The position numbers and the translations under genes are program-made. Positions 1 to 5,607 of a stretch of DNA of 7,316 nt are shown here, one piece after another (the stretch's first letter is position 1; every line of letters starts with the position of its first letter). Source of the stretch: Syntrophomonadaceae bacterium. Its GTDB lineage: Bacteria; Bacillota; Dethiobacteria; DTU022. The stretch lies in NCBI GenBank assembly GCA_007119335.1, contig SKPU01000086.1:1-7316 (forward strand), read 5' to 3'. Below the pieces are notes generated by a model. The model had not been told where the DNA came from and made no database searches. It saw only the letters and a list, made by a program, of their open reading frames with translations.

Positions 1-412
1 AATCGACCCAAAGATGGGTTAAAGATATATTCTTATAATAGGGAATGTCCAATTCTTCCAGAATAGAAGCAAATAAAAGGAAACGCGCTTTACAATCACC
101 GGTCCCGTTTTGTAGAGCTTCCTCTAAAGTGGGGAAATACCAGGGCATATTATAGACTTCCCAATCGTAACGATAGGGAAGTCTTCTATAAACGAGTTGT
201 TCTATTTCAGCCGGAGGAGTCCCCTCTAACTGTAACTGTATGGTCAGATCACTGACCTGCATGGGCATAATCGGTGGGTTTTGCAACCTGTAGATACTGG
301 CAAAAAGATTCCCGGGATTGGGATATAAAACCAGGATAACCCATCCGAAAAGCAATATGATTTTAAGTAAGGATCTTTTTAAGAAGTTCTTATTTATATT
401 TAAAAGTTTCAT
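1..412 (-). CDS. Transglutaminase-like domain protein, membrane-anchored, partial (3' end outside window)
   Basis: Reading the minus strand from the ATG at 412-410 gives 137 codons without a stop, running off the window edge. Residues 1-13 are basic and polar, followed by one hydrophobic segment (about 15-31, SLLKIILLFGWVILVLY) that looks like a signal anchor or uncleaved signal peptide, so the rest should lie outside the membrane. Near the end is G-T-G-D-C-K-A (Cys107), then a helix, L-D-I-P-Y, and T-H-L-W-V-D (His133). This is the Cys/His layout of the transglutaminase-like (papain-fold) superfamily, in which a G-x-C motif is followed about 25 residues later by H-x-W. The third catalytic residue, usually Asp, would lie beyond the window. 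An in-frame TAG six bases upstream excludes a longer start, and AAAGG at 419-423 (minus strand) is a suitably spaced ribosome binding site. Members act as proteases or peptide-crosslinking enzymes; the substrate here is unknown. The gene seems more AT-rich than its neighbours. Confidence 0.75.
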   Translation of the reverse strand, partial: MKLLNINKNFLKRSLLKIILLFGWVILVLYPNPGNLFASIYRLQNPPIMPMQVSDLTIQLQLEGTPPAEIEQLVYRRLPYRYDWEVYNMPWYFPTLEEALQNGTGDCKARFLLFASILEELDIPYYKNISLTHLWVD

Positions 413-443
413 TAACTACCTTTAACTATTCCTCCTACTATTT

Positions 444-479
444 TACTATCATTATAGGTCAAAACTGTAAATAGCGCAA
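444..479 (-). promoter_or_regulatory. Sigma-A-type promoter for the transglutaminase-like gene
   Basis: On the minus strand, TTGCGC (479-474) is followed by a 17-base spacer and a perfect TATAAT (456-451). This places transcription start near 444, leaving a leader of about 30 bases with a purine-rich AGGAGG and the closer AAAGG before the ATG. The -35 box matches only three of six consensus bases, but the -10 box and spacing are ideal. Confidence 0.6.
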
Positions 480-556
480 GTCAGAAAAACAGCCCTTCTT
501 GGAGTTTTTACGGCCTCCAGCTTGTTAAAGCTTCTCTTATTAAAGAATTTGCTATC

Positions 557-586
557 TGTAAAAATTTTTTATAAAATGTTTATAAG
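557..586 (+). promoter_or_regulatory. Possible promoter for the flavocytochrome gene
   Basis: TATAAG (581-586) lies 45 bases before the ATG of the ferric reductase-like gene, in a very AT-rich stretch. A weak TGTAAA (557-562) sits 18 bases upstream of it. TATAAA at 570-575 is an alternative -10. Neither has a good -35 partner, so the exact promoter is uncertain, although some start site must lie in this divergent spacer. Confidence 0.3.
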
Positions 587-631
587 TATTGATGTAAGCC
601 ATGCGAGATTTACTATGGAGGGGGCGACTAT

Positions 632-1921
632 ATGAAGGCACGTCTTTTAATGATCGTACTAGCGGCCATACTCTTATTTATTGCTATTTCCTGGGCTGCC
701 GCTGTAGAGTTTGGGCCTTTTGAACTGATTTATCTTCGTTATTTCAGCTTGCTGTTTGCCCCGGTCGGACTGCTTTTTATTCTCCTGCAGTTTGTTTTTG
801 TATCCAGGATTAAAGCAATTGAGGAAGGTATCGGGCTTGACCGAATGCTGCGCTGGCACCGTTTTTTCGGGCGAGCCGGCCTCAGTTTGGTTTTTTTTCA
901 TGCTCTCATGATCGCGCTTTACCGTTTAATTGCTTTTGGAGAACTATTCCCAACCACCTTTGTCTGGGTTGGAGTAGCTGCCCTGCTTGGATTTATGGTT
1001 ACCGCCTCCCTAGCTTCCATGTATAAGAAATTGAACCTGGCTTATGAAACCTGGCGCAATATCCACCTGATAAATTATCTTTTATTCCCGTTTGTGCTGA
1101 TCCATGCTTTTTACCATGTCCGGGACGGCTCACTGCTTTACTATTTTTTCGTGGTTTTGGCTGCTGCCTATCTTGGCGTAGTTCTCTACCGGGTGATCAG
1201 GATTATCGGCATGCGGCGCAAACCCTATGAAGTGGTCGAAGTAAGGCAGGAAACCACTGATATCTGGACCCTGTTTTTAAAAGGCCCTAATCTTAACTAC
1301 AAACCGGGCCAATTTATGTTTATTCAGCTTATGCGGAACGGCAAATTGTCTTCAGCTCACCCATTTACTATCTCGGCCAGCCCTACTGCCGAATATCTGT
1401 CCATAACCCCCAAAAAGCTGGGTGATTTTACAATGACCATCAAAGATACCAGGGTTGGCGACCGGGCTTATATTGATGCTCCGTACGGTGTTTTTAGCTT
1501 TTTAAGCTATGAACAGGGTGAGCAGAACCGCCAAAATGAACATATCTTTATTGCAGGGGGGATCGGGATAACCCCGTTTATAAGCATGTTGCGCTATATT
1601 TACGATCAAAAACTGGATAAAAAAATAACCCTCTTCTGGGCCAATCGCAGTGAAGAGAATCTTTGTTTCCGGGAAGAGTTAGAAAAAATGGAGGCTGAGC
1701 TGACCGGTCTTAAAGTGGTTCTGGTTATGTCAGATCAAACCGACTGGCAGGGTGAAAAAGGGCATATTAAAGCTCCGATGCTCCTCAATTATTTAGAAAC
1801 TGTAGAGGACAAAGACTTTTACGTTTGCGGGCCTCCGGCGATGAGCAGGGCAACCATTGTTGAACTAAAGCAGCTCGATGTCCCCTCGTTTAGAATCCAC
1901 AGTGAACTCTTTGAACTATAA
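632..1921 (+). CDS. Ferric reductase-like transmembrane flavocytochrome (heme/FAD/NAD(P)H oxidoreductase)
   Basis: This 429-residue protein is predicted to take electrons from NAD(P)H through FAD and two hemes across the membrane to an external acceptor, as in the ferric reductase / NADPH oxidase / FRE family. About six hydrophobic segments fill residues 5-195. Two histidine pairs fit the family's bis-heme ligation pattern: His76 and His90 (14 apart) and His145 and His158 (13 apart). The C-terminal half is ferredoxin-reductase-like: H-P-F-T-I-S (243-248) is the FAD-binding motif, G-G-I-G-I-T-P (309-315) the nucleotide-binding loop, C-G-P-P-A-M (399-404) the NAD(P) motif, and the protein ends F-E-L. 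Every hallmark is present, so it looks intact. The ATG follows GGAGGGGG (617-624). The gene stands alone between a divergent gene and a 230-base spacer. The physiological acceptor (ferric iron, oxygen, a quinone or a periplasmic partner) cannot be read from the sequence. Confidence 0.88.
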   Translation: MKARLLMIVLAAILLFIAISWAAAVEFGPFELIYLRYFSLLFAPVGLLFILLQFVFVSRIKAIEEGIGLDRMLRWHRFFGRAGLSLVFFHALMIALYRLIAFGELFPTTFVWVGVAALLGFMVTASLASMYKKLNLAYETWRNIHLINYLLFPFVLIHAFYHVRDGSLLYYFFVVLAAAYLGVVLYRVIRIIGMRRKPYEVVEVRQETTDIWTLFLKGPNLNYKPGQFMFIQLMRNGKLSSAHPFTISASPTAEYLSITPKKLGDFTMTIKDTRVGDRAYIDAPYGVFSFLSYEQGEQNRQNEHIFIAGGIGITPFISMLRYIYDQKLDKKITLFWANRSEENLCFREELEKMEAELTGLKVVLVMSDQTDWQGEKGHIKAPMLLNYLETVEDKDFYVCGPPAMSRATIVELKQLDVPSFRIHSELFEL

Positions 1922-1940
1922 GATCTGTGGTCGAAACGGT

Positions 1941-1996
1941 AGATTAGCTCAGGATAGATGCAGCAAAGGAAAATATGCCGAGAAGGGAGCTAATCT
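1941..1996 (+). repeat. Perfect 10-base inverted repeat in the spacer before buk
   Basis: AGATTAGCTC (1941-1950) is the exact reverse complement of GAGCTAATCT (1987-1996), with 36 bases between them. As RNA this would form a 10-bp stem. There is no T-run directly after it, so it is not a standard terminator. The right arm overlaps a GGGAG ribosome-binding-like sequence (1985-1989) placed 8 bases before an ATG at 1998 that opens a 12-codon reading frame. I recognise no riboswitch class in it. Confidence 0.5.
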
Positions 1997-2023
1997 GATG
2001 GATTTGTTTTTCATGTCGGACAG

Positions 2024-2062
2024 GGGATCACTATAGATCCCAATCAGAAAGGCCCCCGGCCT
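2024..2062 (+). repeat. Two adjacent short hairpins in the spacer before buk
   Basis: GGGATC (2024-2029) and GATCCC (2036-2041) form a perfect 6-bp inverted repeat around a 6-base loop. AGGCC (2050-2054) and GGCCT (2058-2062) form a 5-bp GC-rich stem with a CCC loop. They may be the end of the flavocytochrome transcript or part of the buk leader. No U-tract follows either one, so a classic intrinsic terminator is not supported. Confidence 0.35.
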
Positions 2063-2151
2063 GTTGCTCTAAGAGAAAAAAATTGCCTTCAGCAGTCAAG
2101 CAGCAGGTAAGCATAAACTAAAGACTTTATAAAGGCAGGGATAAACAGGAT

Positions 2152-3225
2152 ATGGCGAGAATTTTAGTGATTAATCCAGGATCAACTTCAACCAAATTTG
2201 CCCTCTTTGAAGATGAAAAGGCCTTGCATCAAGAAACCCTGCGCCATAAGGCCGAAGAAGCTTCGGCTAATTTGGAGAGGGAAGAGCAGGCCCGCTTTCG
2301 TCGGAAAGCTTTACTTGATTACCTGGCTGAAAATAATCTGTCAATCGGCGATCTGTCGGCCCTGGTTGTGCGCGGAGGACTGCTAAAACCGCTTTCTTCA
2401 GGGACCTATTTGGTTAATGAAGCTGTTTGCGAAGACCTGATCAACGCTAAATACGGCTGGCACGCTTCAAACCTGGGCGCAATCATTGCCCTTCCCATCG
2501 CCCGGGAAGCAGGCCTTCCACTTTATACTGTCGATCCGGTTACTGTTGATGAATTTGAAACCCCGGCCCGTTATTCCGGATTAGAGGGGCTTGAACGCCG
2601 GAGTATGTCTCATGCTCTGAACATGAAAGCCGTGGGCCGCCTTGCTGCAGACAGGCTTGATAAACGATATGAAGATCTCAATTTAGTGATTGTTCACCTG
2701 GGCAGCGGTATTTCAGTTTCCGCACACCGCCATGGGAAGATGATTGACGTTAATAACGCAAATGAGGAAGGGCCTTTTTCCATGGAGCGCTGCGGGACTT
2801 TACCTGCCCTATCCCTGGTCAGGCTCTGTTACAGCGGTCAATACAACCTGGAAGAAGCTATCAGTCAGCTTATTTCAAAGGGTGGCATCTATTCTTACCT
2901 CGGGACCAAGGATTTTGTATCTGTTCAAGGAGCGGCCCAATGTGGCGACGAGAAAACTAGAGAAGTGGTTGAAGCGCTGGCTTACCAGGTAGCAAAGGAA
3001 ATCGGGGCGATGTCCACCGTTCTTAACGGCCGGGTCGATCGCATCATTCTTAGCGGGGGGATGGCCTATGCCCGGGAGTTTGTGGCAATGATTAAGTATA
3101 AAGTATCATTTATAGCTTCGATGGAAGTCTTCCCCGGGGAGGTAGAAATGGAAGCGCTTGCCGCTGGTGCCCTGCGCGTTTTACGCGGCGAAGAGCAGGC
3201 CCTCACCTATTATCCGGAAAGTTAA
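2152..3225 (+). CDS. buk: Butyrate kinase
   Basis: The enzyme (357 residues, the usual length for the family) transfers phosphate between butyryl-phosphate and ADP, giving butyrate and ATP, or runs in reverse to activate butyrate. It belongs to the acetokinase branch of the ASKHA fold and acts in the cytoplasm. The N-terminal phosphate-binding loop is N-P-G-S-T-S-T-K-F-A (8-17). R-G-G-L-L-K-P (74-80), H-A-S-N-L-G-A (104-110) and R-R-S-M-S-H-A-L-N-M (149-158) are typical of butyrate kinases. H-L-G-S-G-I-S-V (182-189) and G-P-F-S-M-E-R-C-G-T-L-P (207-218) form the second phosphate region, and I-L-S-G-G-M-A (299-305) the adenosine region. The ATG has a modest ribosome site (AGGG, 2137-2140). The gene is followed by ptb after a 158-base gap, an order opposite to the usual clostridial ptb-buk. 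A branched-chain acyl kinase is possible, since the family overlaps in substrate. Confidence 0.93.
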   Translation: MARILVINPGSTSTKFALFEDEKALHQETLRHKAEEASANLEREEQARFRRKALLDYLAENNLSIGDLSALVVRGGLLKPLSSGTYLVNEAVCEDLINAKYGWHASNLGAIIALPIAREAGLPLYTVDPVTVDEFETPARYSGLEGLERRSMSHALNMKAVGRLAADRLDKRYEDLNLVIVHLGSGISVSAHRHGKMIDVNNANEEGPFSMERCGTLPALSLVRLCYSGQYNLEEAISQLISKGGIYSYLGTKDFVSVQGAAQCGDEKTREVVEALAYQVAKEIGAMSTVLNGRVDRIILSGGMAYAREFVAMIKYKVSFIASMEVFPGEVEMEALAAGALRVLRGEEQALTYYPES

Positions 3226-3325
3226 AGTGCTCACCGGAGTGGACAACCGAAACATTTGAAAGTATCATAAAGATAGATTGATGCAAGCACCTTGGTGAAG
3301 CAAACCGTTCTGCCGAAAATAGGTG

Positions 3326-3355
3326 TTGACTTTTGTATTCAGGTCGATTGAAAAT
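3326..3355 (+). promoter_or_regulatory. Possible internal promoter before ptb
   Basis: TTGACT (3326-3331) matches five of six -35 consensus bases. With an 18-base spacer it faces GAAAAT (3350-3355), four of six for the -10 box. Transcription would start near 3362, just before the ribosome site. Together with the 158-base gap after buk, this suggests ptb can be transcribed on its own, though read-through from buk is equally possible. Confidence 0.35.
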
Positions 3356-3369
3356 TATCACGACTTAGA

Positions 3370-3376
3370 GGGAGGG
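3370..3376 (+). promoter_or_regulatory. Ribosome binding site that decides the ptb start
   Basis: GGGAGGG precedes two adjacent in-frame start codons, GTG at 3381 and ATG at 3384. The GGAGG core (3371-3375) is 8 bases from the ATG but only 5 from the GTG, so the ATG at 3384 is the better start. The choice changes the protein by one residue. Confidence 0.65.
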
Positions 3377-3383
3377 AACAGTG

Positions 3384-4298
3384 ATGGCTTTCGAAAACTT
3401 TTACCAGGTGATTGCTGCGGTAAAAGAGCTTCCGCCCTGCCGGTTATGTGTTGCCTCTGCTGCAGACGAGACTATTTTAGAGGCAGTCAGGGATAGCCGT
3501 AAAGAAGGTCTTGTTGATTTTGTCCTGGTTGGGCATGAAGAACAAATTTGGCGGCAGGCCATGACGGTCAGCCTTAATCTCCAGGGAATAGAAATAATAG
3601 ATGTAGCAGATCCGATTGAAGCAACCAACCGGGCAGTCCGAGAGGTAGCTGAAGGAAGGGCGGATCTATTAATGAAGGGGATGGTCAACAGTTCCGATTT
3701 TCTGAGGGCTGTCATTGACCCGGATGGTGGGATGAGGCGTGAAGGGATTCTCAGTCACCTGGCCGTCTATGAAGTTCCCGGTTATTATCGCCTGATCTAT
3801 ATGACTGACGGCGGCTTGAATGTCAGTCCAGACCTCGGCAAGAAAAAAGAAATCCTCCAAAATGCCATCGAATTTTTCCATGCCATCGGTATGAGCGAAC
3901 CAAATGTTGCCATCCTTTCCGCTAATGAAAAAGTCGATCCCAAGGTTCCGGCTACTGTTGATGCCCAGGTTTTAAAGGATATGGCTGCCGATGAACTACC
4001 CGGGGCAATTGTTGATGGTCCCACTCCGCTTGATATAGCCGTAAGCTATGAAGCAGCATTGCATAAGGGTATTGATAGTCCTATTGCAGGTAAAGCCGAT
4101 CTGCTGATGGTTCCCAATATTGAGGCTGGAAACATCCTTGGTAAATCGCTAATCTATTTTGCCCGCAGCCGGATGGCAGGACTGGTCCTTGGCGCCAGCA
4201 ATCCGGTCATATTAACCTCGAGAAATGAACCACCGATGGGCAAAATTGCCTCTATTGCCCTGGCTGCCTATTCGGTCGCTCGTAATAAAAAGGATTGA
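3384..4298 (+). CDS. ptb: Phosphate butyryltransferase
   Basis: The enzyme (304 residues from the ATG, normal for the family) exchanges CoA and phosphate between butyryl-CoA and butyryl-phosphate in the cytoplasm, giving the substrate of butyrate kinase. It is a single-domain member of the phosphate acetyl/butyryltransferase family. Recognisable blocks are A-D-L-L-M-K-G-M-V (93-101), T-D-G-G-L-N (141-146), A-I-L-S-A-N-E-K-V (176-184), D-G-P-T-P-L-D (211-217), L-L-M-V-P-N-I-E-A-G-N (240-250) and the C-terminal N-P-V-I-L-T-S-R (273-280). Phosphate acetyltransferase is the main alternative, but the neighbouring butyrate kinase and the P-N-I-E-A-G-N block argue for the butyryl enzyme. Branched acyl-CoAs such as isobutyryl- or isovaleryl-CoA could also be substrates. 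It lies downstream of buk and only 6 bases before the next gene. No damage is visible. Confidence 0.9.
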   Translation: MAFENFYQVIAAVKELPPCRLCVASAADETILEAVRDSRKEGLVDFVLVGHEEQIWRQAMTVSLNLQGIEIIDVADPIEATNRAVREVAEGRADLLMKGMVNSSDFLRAVIDPDGGMRREGILSHLAVYEVPGYYRLIYMTDGGLNVSPDLGKKKEILQNAIEFFHAIGMSEPNVAILSANEKVDPKVPATVDAQVLKDMAADELPGAIVDGPTPLDIAVSYEAALHKGIDSPIAGKADLLMVPNIEAGNILGKSLIYFARSRMAGLVLGASNPVILTSRNEPPMGKIASIALAAYSVARNKKD

Positions 4299-4304
4299 TT
4301 ATTT

Positions 4305-5153
4305 ATGAACAAGGTCACTGCCCTGGGCAGGCCGGTTGTAATGAATCATTTCCCAAATCGCCTGGTTGCAATTTTAACCCTGGCTATTTTAGCGGGAACC
4401 TTAGTAATCAAGCTTATCGGAGGAGTAGCAGTTCTTAATGCGCTCAGTACTGCGGCTGTGACGGCTTTTGCAGTTTTTCTGACCTGGGCGATTGGCCGAG
4501 AAATTGATCCCGCTCACGACTGGTCCGCTTTTGTGGCTCTCCCCTTTGCTTTGTTAACTGCCGTAATGCTTGGCGGTCCAAACTTTATAGCGCTTTTATT
4601 TGTCCTGCTTTTTAGCAGGACTCTTAGTGGGTGCACCGGAATGCGGCCCACCATATCTGATTCAATTTTGCTAATTATTCTCGGTGCTATTCTATTTTGT
4701 GATGGAATATTTATGGCGCTTATAATCCTGGCCCTGGTCTTTTTCAGCGATGCTTTTTTAAAGCCGCCGAACCAAAGACAGATTTTTTTCGGTGTCGCTT
4801 CCCTGTTTGTATTTGGACTGATGTTTCTGTTTGTTTCCGGCATTCCGTTTTACCTGGAGATGGGCAATCTTTATAATATCTCTGCACTGCTCCTCTTATT
4901 AGCAGCAGTGGTTGTTTTATTCATGCTGACCGGGAGGGAGCAGATTCCCGATGATATGAACCATGCGGCACTGCAAAAAACCCGGGTTCGCCTGGCTCAG
5001 AGCTTACCAGCCCTGTTTGTCATCCTTGAACTAATTTTAAAAGGAGACCCTGCCCTGCTGCTGTTATATCCCACCGTGCTGGCTTATTACGGGGCAGCTT
5101 TTTATCACCTGGGCCGCCTTCTTAAATTCGGGGGAGCTGAAAGGAAAACTTGA
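4305..5153 (+). CDS. Polytopic membrane protein of unknown function, linked to ptb
   Basis: I do not recognise this 282-residue protein. It is strongly hydrophobic, with about eight or nine probable membrane segments near residues 20-40, 44-63, 75-104 (one or two), 119-150 (two), 160-180, 190-208, 231-246 and 249-267. Between segments two and three is a polar, conserved-looking stretch, G-R-E-I-D-P-A-H-D-W-S-A-F (64-76). Another loop has S-R-T-L-S-G-C-T-G-M-R-P-T (104-116). These are the likeliest functional sites. There is no signal for an ABC, MFS or symporter family. The ATG has AAAGGA (4289-4294) inside the end of ptb and starts 6 bases after its stop, so co-translation with ptb is likely. 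The context suggests a role tied to short-chain fatty acids, such as transport or membrane sensing, but this is inference only. Confidence 0.7.
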   Translation: MNKVTALGRPVVMNHFPNRLVAILTLAILAGTLVIKLIGGVAVLNALSTAAVTAFAVFLTWAIGREIDPAHDWSAFVALPFALLTAVMLGGPNFIALLFVLLFSRTLSGCTGMRPTISDSILLIILGAILFCDGIFMALIILALVFFSDAFLKPPNQRQIFFGVASLFVFGLMFLFVSGIPFYLEMGNLYNISALLLLLAAVVVLFMLTGREQIPDDMNHAALQKTRVRLAQSLPALFVILELILKGDPALLLLYPTVLAYYGAAFYHLGRLLKFGGAERKT

Positions 5154-5317
5154 TCATAGGCCGGAAGATTTCAGGCCTTACGGACATTTATATGTTGATA
5201 AAATAAGCGACTATTTAGTGCGGCTTGGAAAAACTGCGCAGTGCTCCTCCAGTAAAAACTTCCCCTAAGCCTGGGTTTTAACCTGCAGCCATATTTCGAG
5301 TCCCTAGTCAGAAAAAT

Positions 5318-5347
5318 AGAACTTTTCTTCAAAGGGTTCTTAATTTA
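5318..5347 (+). terminator. Weak terminator-like hairpin after the buk-ptb cluster
   Basis: AGAACTTTT (5318-5326) can pair with AAGGGTTCT (5332-5340) as a 9-bp RNA stem including two G-U pairs, with a CTTCA loop. It is followed by the T-rich TTAATTT. The stem is AU-rich and the U-tract is interrupted, so efficiency is doubtful. It sits directly before the next promoter, which is where a terminator for the upstream operon would be expected. Confidence 0.3.
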
Positions 5348-5364
5348 GCAGGGTGTGGTATAAT
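5337..5364 (+). promoter_or_regulatory. Extended -10 promoter for the RND transporter gene
   Basis: A perfect TATAAT (5359-5364) is preceded directly by TGG (5356-5358), which makes an extended -10 element. TTCTTA (5337-5342) is a weak -35 box at a 16-base spacing. Transcription should start near 5371, giving a leader of roughly 235 bases before the RND start codon. Confidence 0.6.
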
Positions 5365-5376
5365 AGTTCTGGCTGG

Positions 5377-5396
5377 CTGACCGGTCGGTCGGTCAG
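5377..5396 (+). promoter_or_regulatory. Operator-like inverted repeat at the RND transcription start
   Basis: CTGACCG (5377-5383) and CGGTCAG (5390-5396) are perfect 7-base inverted arms around 6 bases, and the interior repeats GGTC three times in tandem. It begins about 6 bases after the predicted transcription start, where bound repressor would block initiation or early elongation. TetR-family repressors, which often control RND pumps, bind GACC/GGTC-type palindromes of about this size. No repressor gene is visible in the window. It could instead act as an RNA hairpin at the 5' end of the transcript. Confidence 0.5.
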
Positions 5397-5504
5397 AAGG
5401 TCCAGTTAGAAAGTCCATTGAGAAGTGCAGTCAAAAGTGCAGCCAGGAAAACAGAAGATAGCTCCTTTGTAATAATCAATAATTGCCTTTATGATTGGCT
5501 AATA

Positions 5505-5540
5505 GGACCGGAACCCTTTTTAAAAGAAGGGTAAAAGTCC
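5505..5540 (+). promoter_or_regulatory. Two-tier hairpin in the RND leader
   Basis: ACCCTT (5513-5518) pairs with AAGGGT (5527-5532) around an 8-base loop. Outside it, GGAC (5505-5508) pairs with GTCC (5537-5540) across a symmetric 4x4 internal loop (CGGA / AAAA). The element lies about 70 bases before the start codon. There is no U-tract, so it is more like a structured leader than a terminator. I cannot assign it to a known RNA family. Confidence 0.35.
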
Positions 5541-5607
5541 GCATAAAACTTAAGAGTATAAAAATGTCTAGAAAGATTTAATTGTTTCGCCGGAGGTATT
5601 TTAAAAA

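Larger units (their letters stand above)
5154..5607. other. Non-coding stretch between the buk-ptb cluster and the RND gene
   Basis: No reading frame of convincing length with a ribosome site is seen on either strand over these 454 bases. The first part holds short inverted repeats: AGGCC/GGCCT (5158-5162 with 5174-5178) and a perfect 10-base palindrome ACTGCGCAGT (5233-5242). The middle holds a terminator-like hairpin, a promoter and an operator-like repeat. The last part is a leader of more than 200 bases containing a 12-base-period direct repeat (AAGTGCAG at 5423-5430 and 5435-5442) and a two-tier hairpin. Confidence 0.6.

Noticed and set aside
441..460. Possible Fur box in the spacer upstream of the ferric reductase-like gene
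   Set aside because: The TAATGATAGT-like stretch lacks the inverted symmetry of a Fur site and is explained by the TATAAT box of the divergent promoter.
674..901. Minus-strand ORF of 75 codons
   Set aside because: It lies entirely inside the membrane domain of the flavocytochrome gene, has no ribosome site and a low-complexity lysine/glutamine-rich product typical of an antisense shadow.
1941..2062. Known riboswitch before buk
   Set aside because: I compared it from memory with cobalamin, SAM, lysine, TPP, fluoride, THF and cyclic-dinucleotide consensus patterns and found no convincing match; only simple inverted repeats can be supported.
3226..3383. Sigma-54 (-24/-12) promoter or Rex site between buk and ptb
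   Set aside because: No GG-N10-GC pair with the right flanks and no TTGTGA/TCACAA palindrome is present in the gap.
3401..3715. Minus-strand ORF of 104 codons inside ptb
   Set aside because: It overlaps a clear ptb coding sequence with all family motifs and has a Ser/Thr/Arg-rich product without recognisable features.
4514..4843. Minus-strand ORF of 109 codons inside the membrane protein gene
   Set aside because: The plus-strand frame has a good ribosome site, is coupled to ptb and encodes regular membrane helices; the antisense product is the basic, Ile/Lys-rich complement of those helices.
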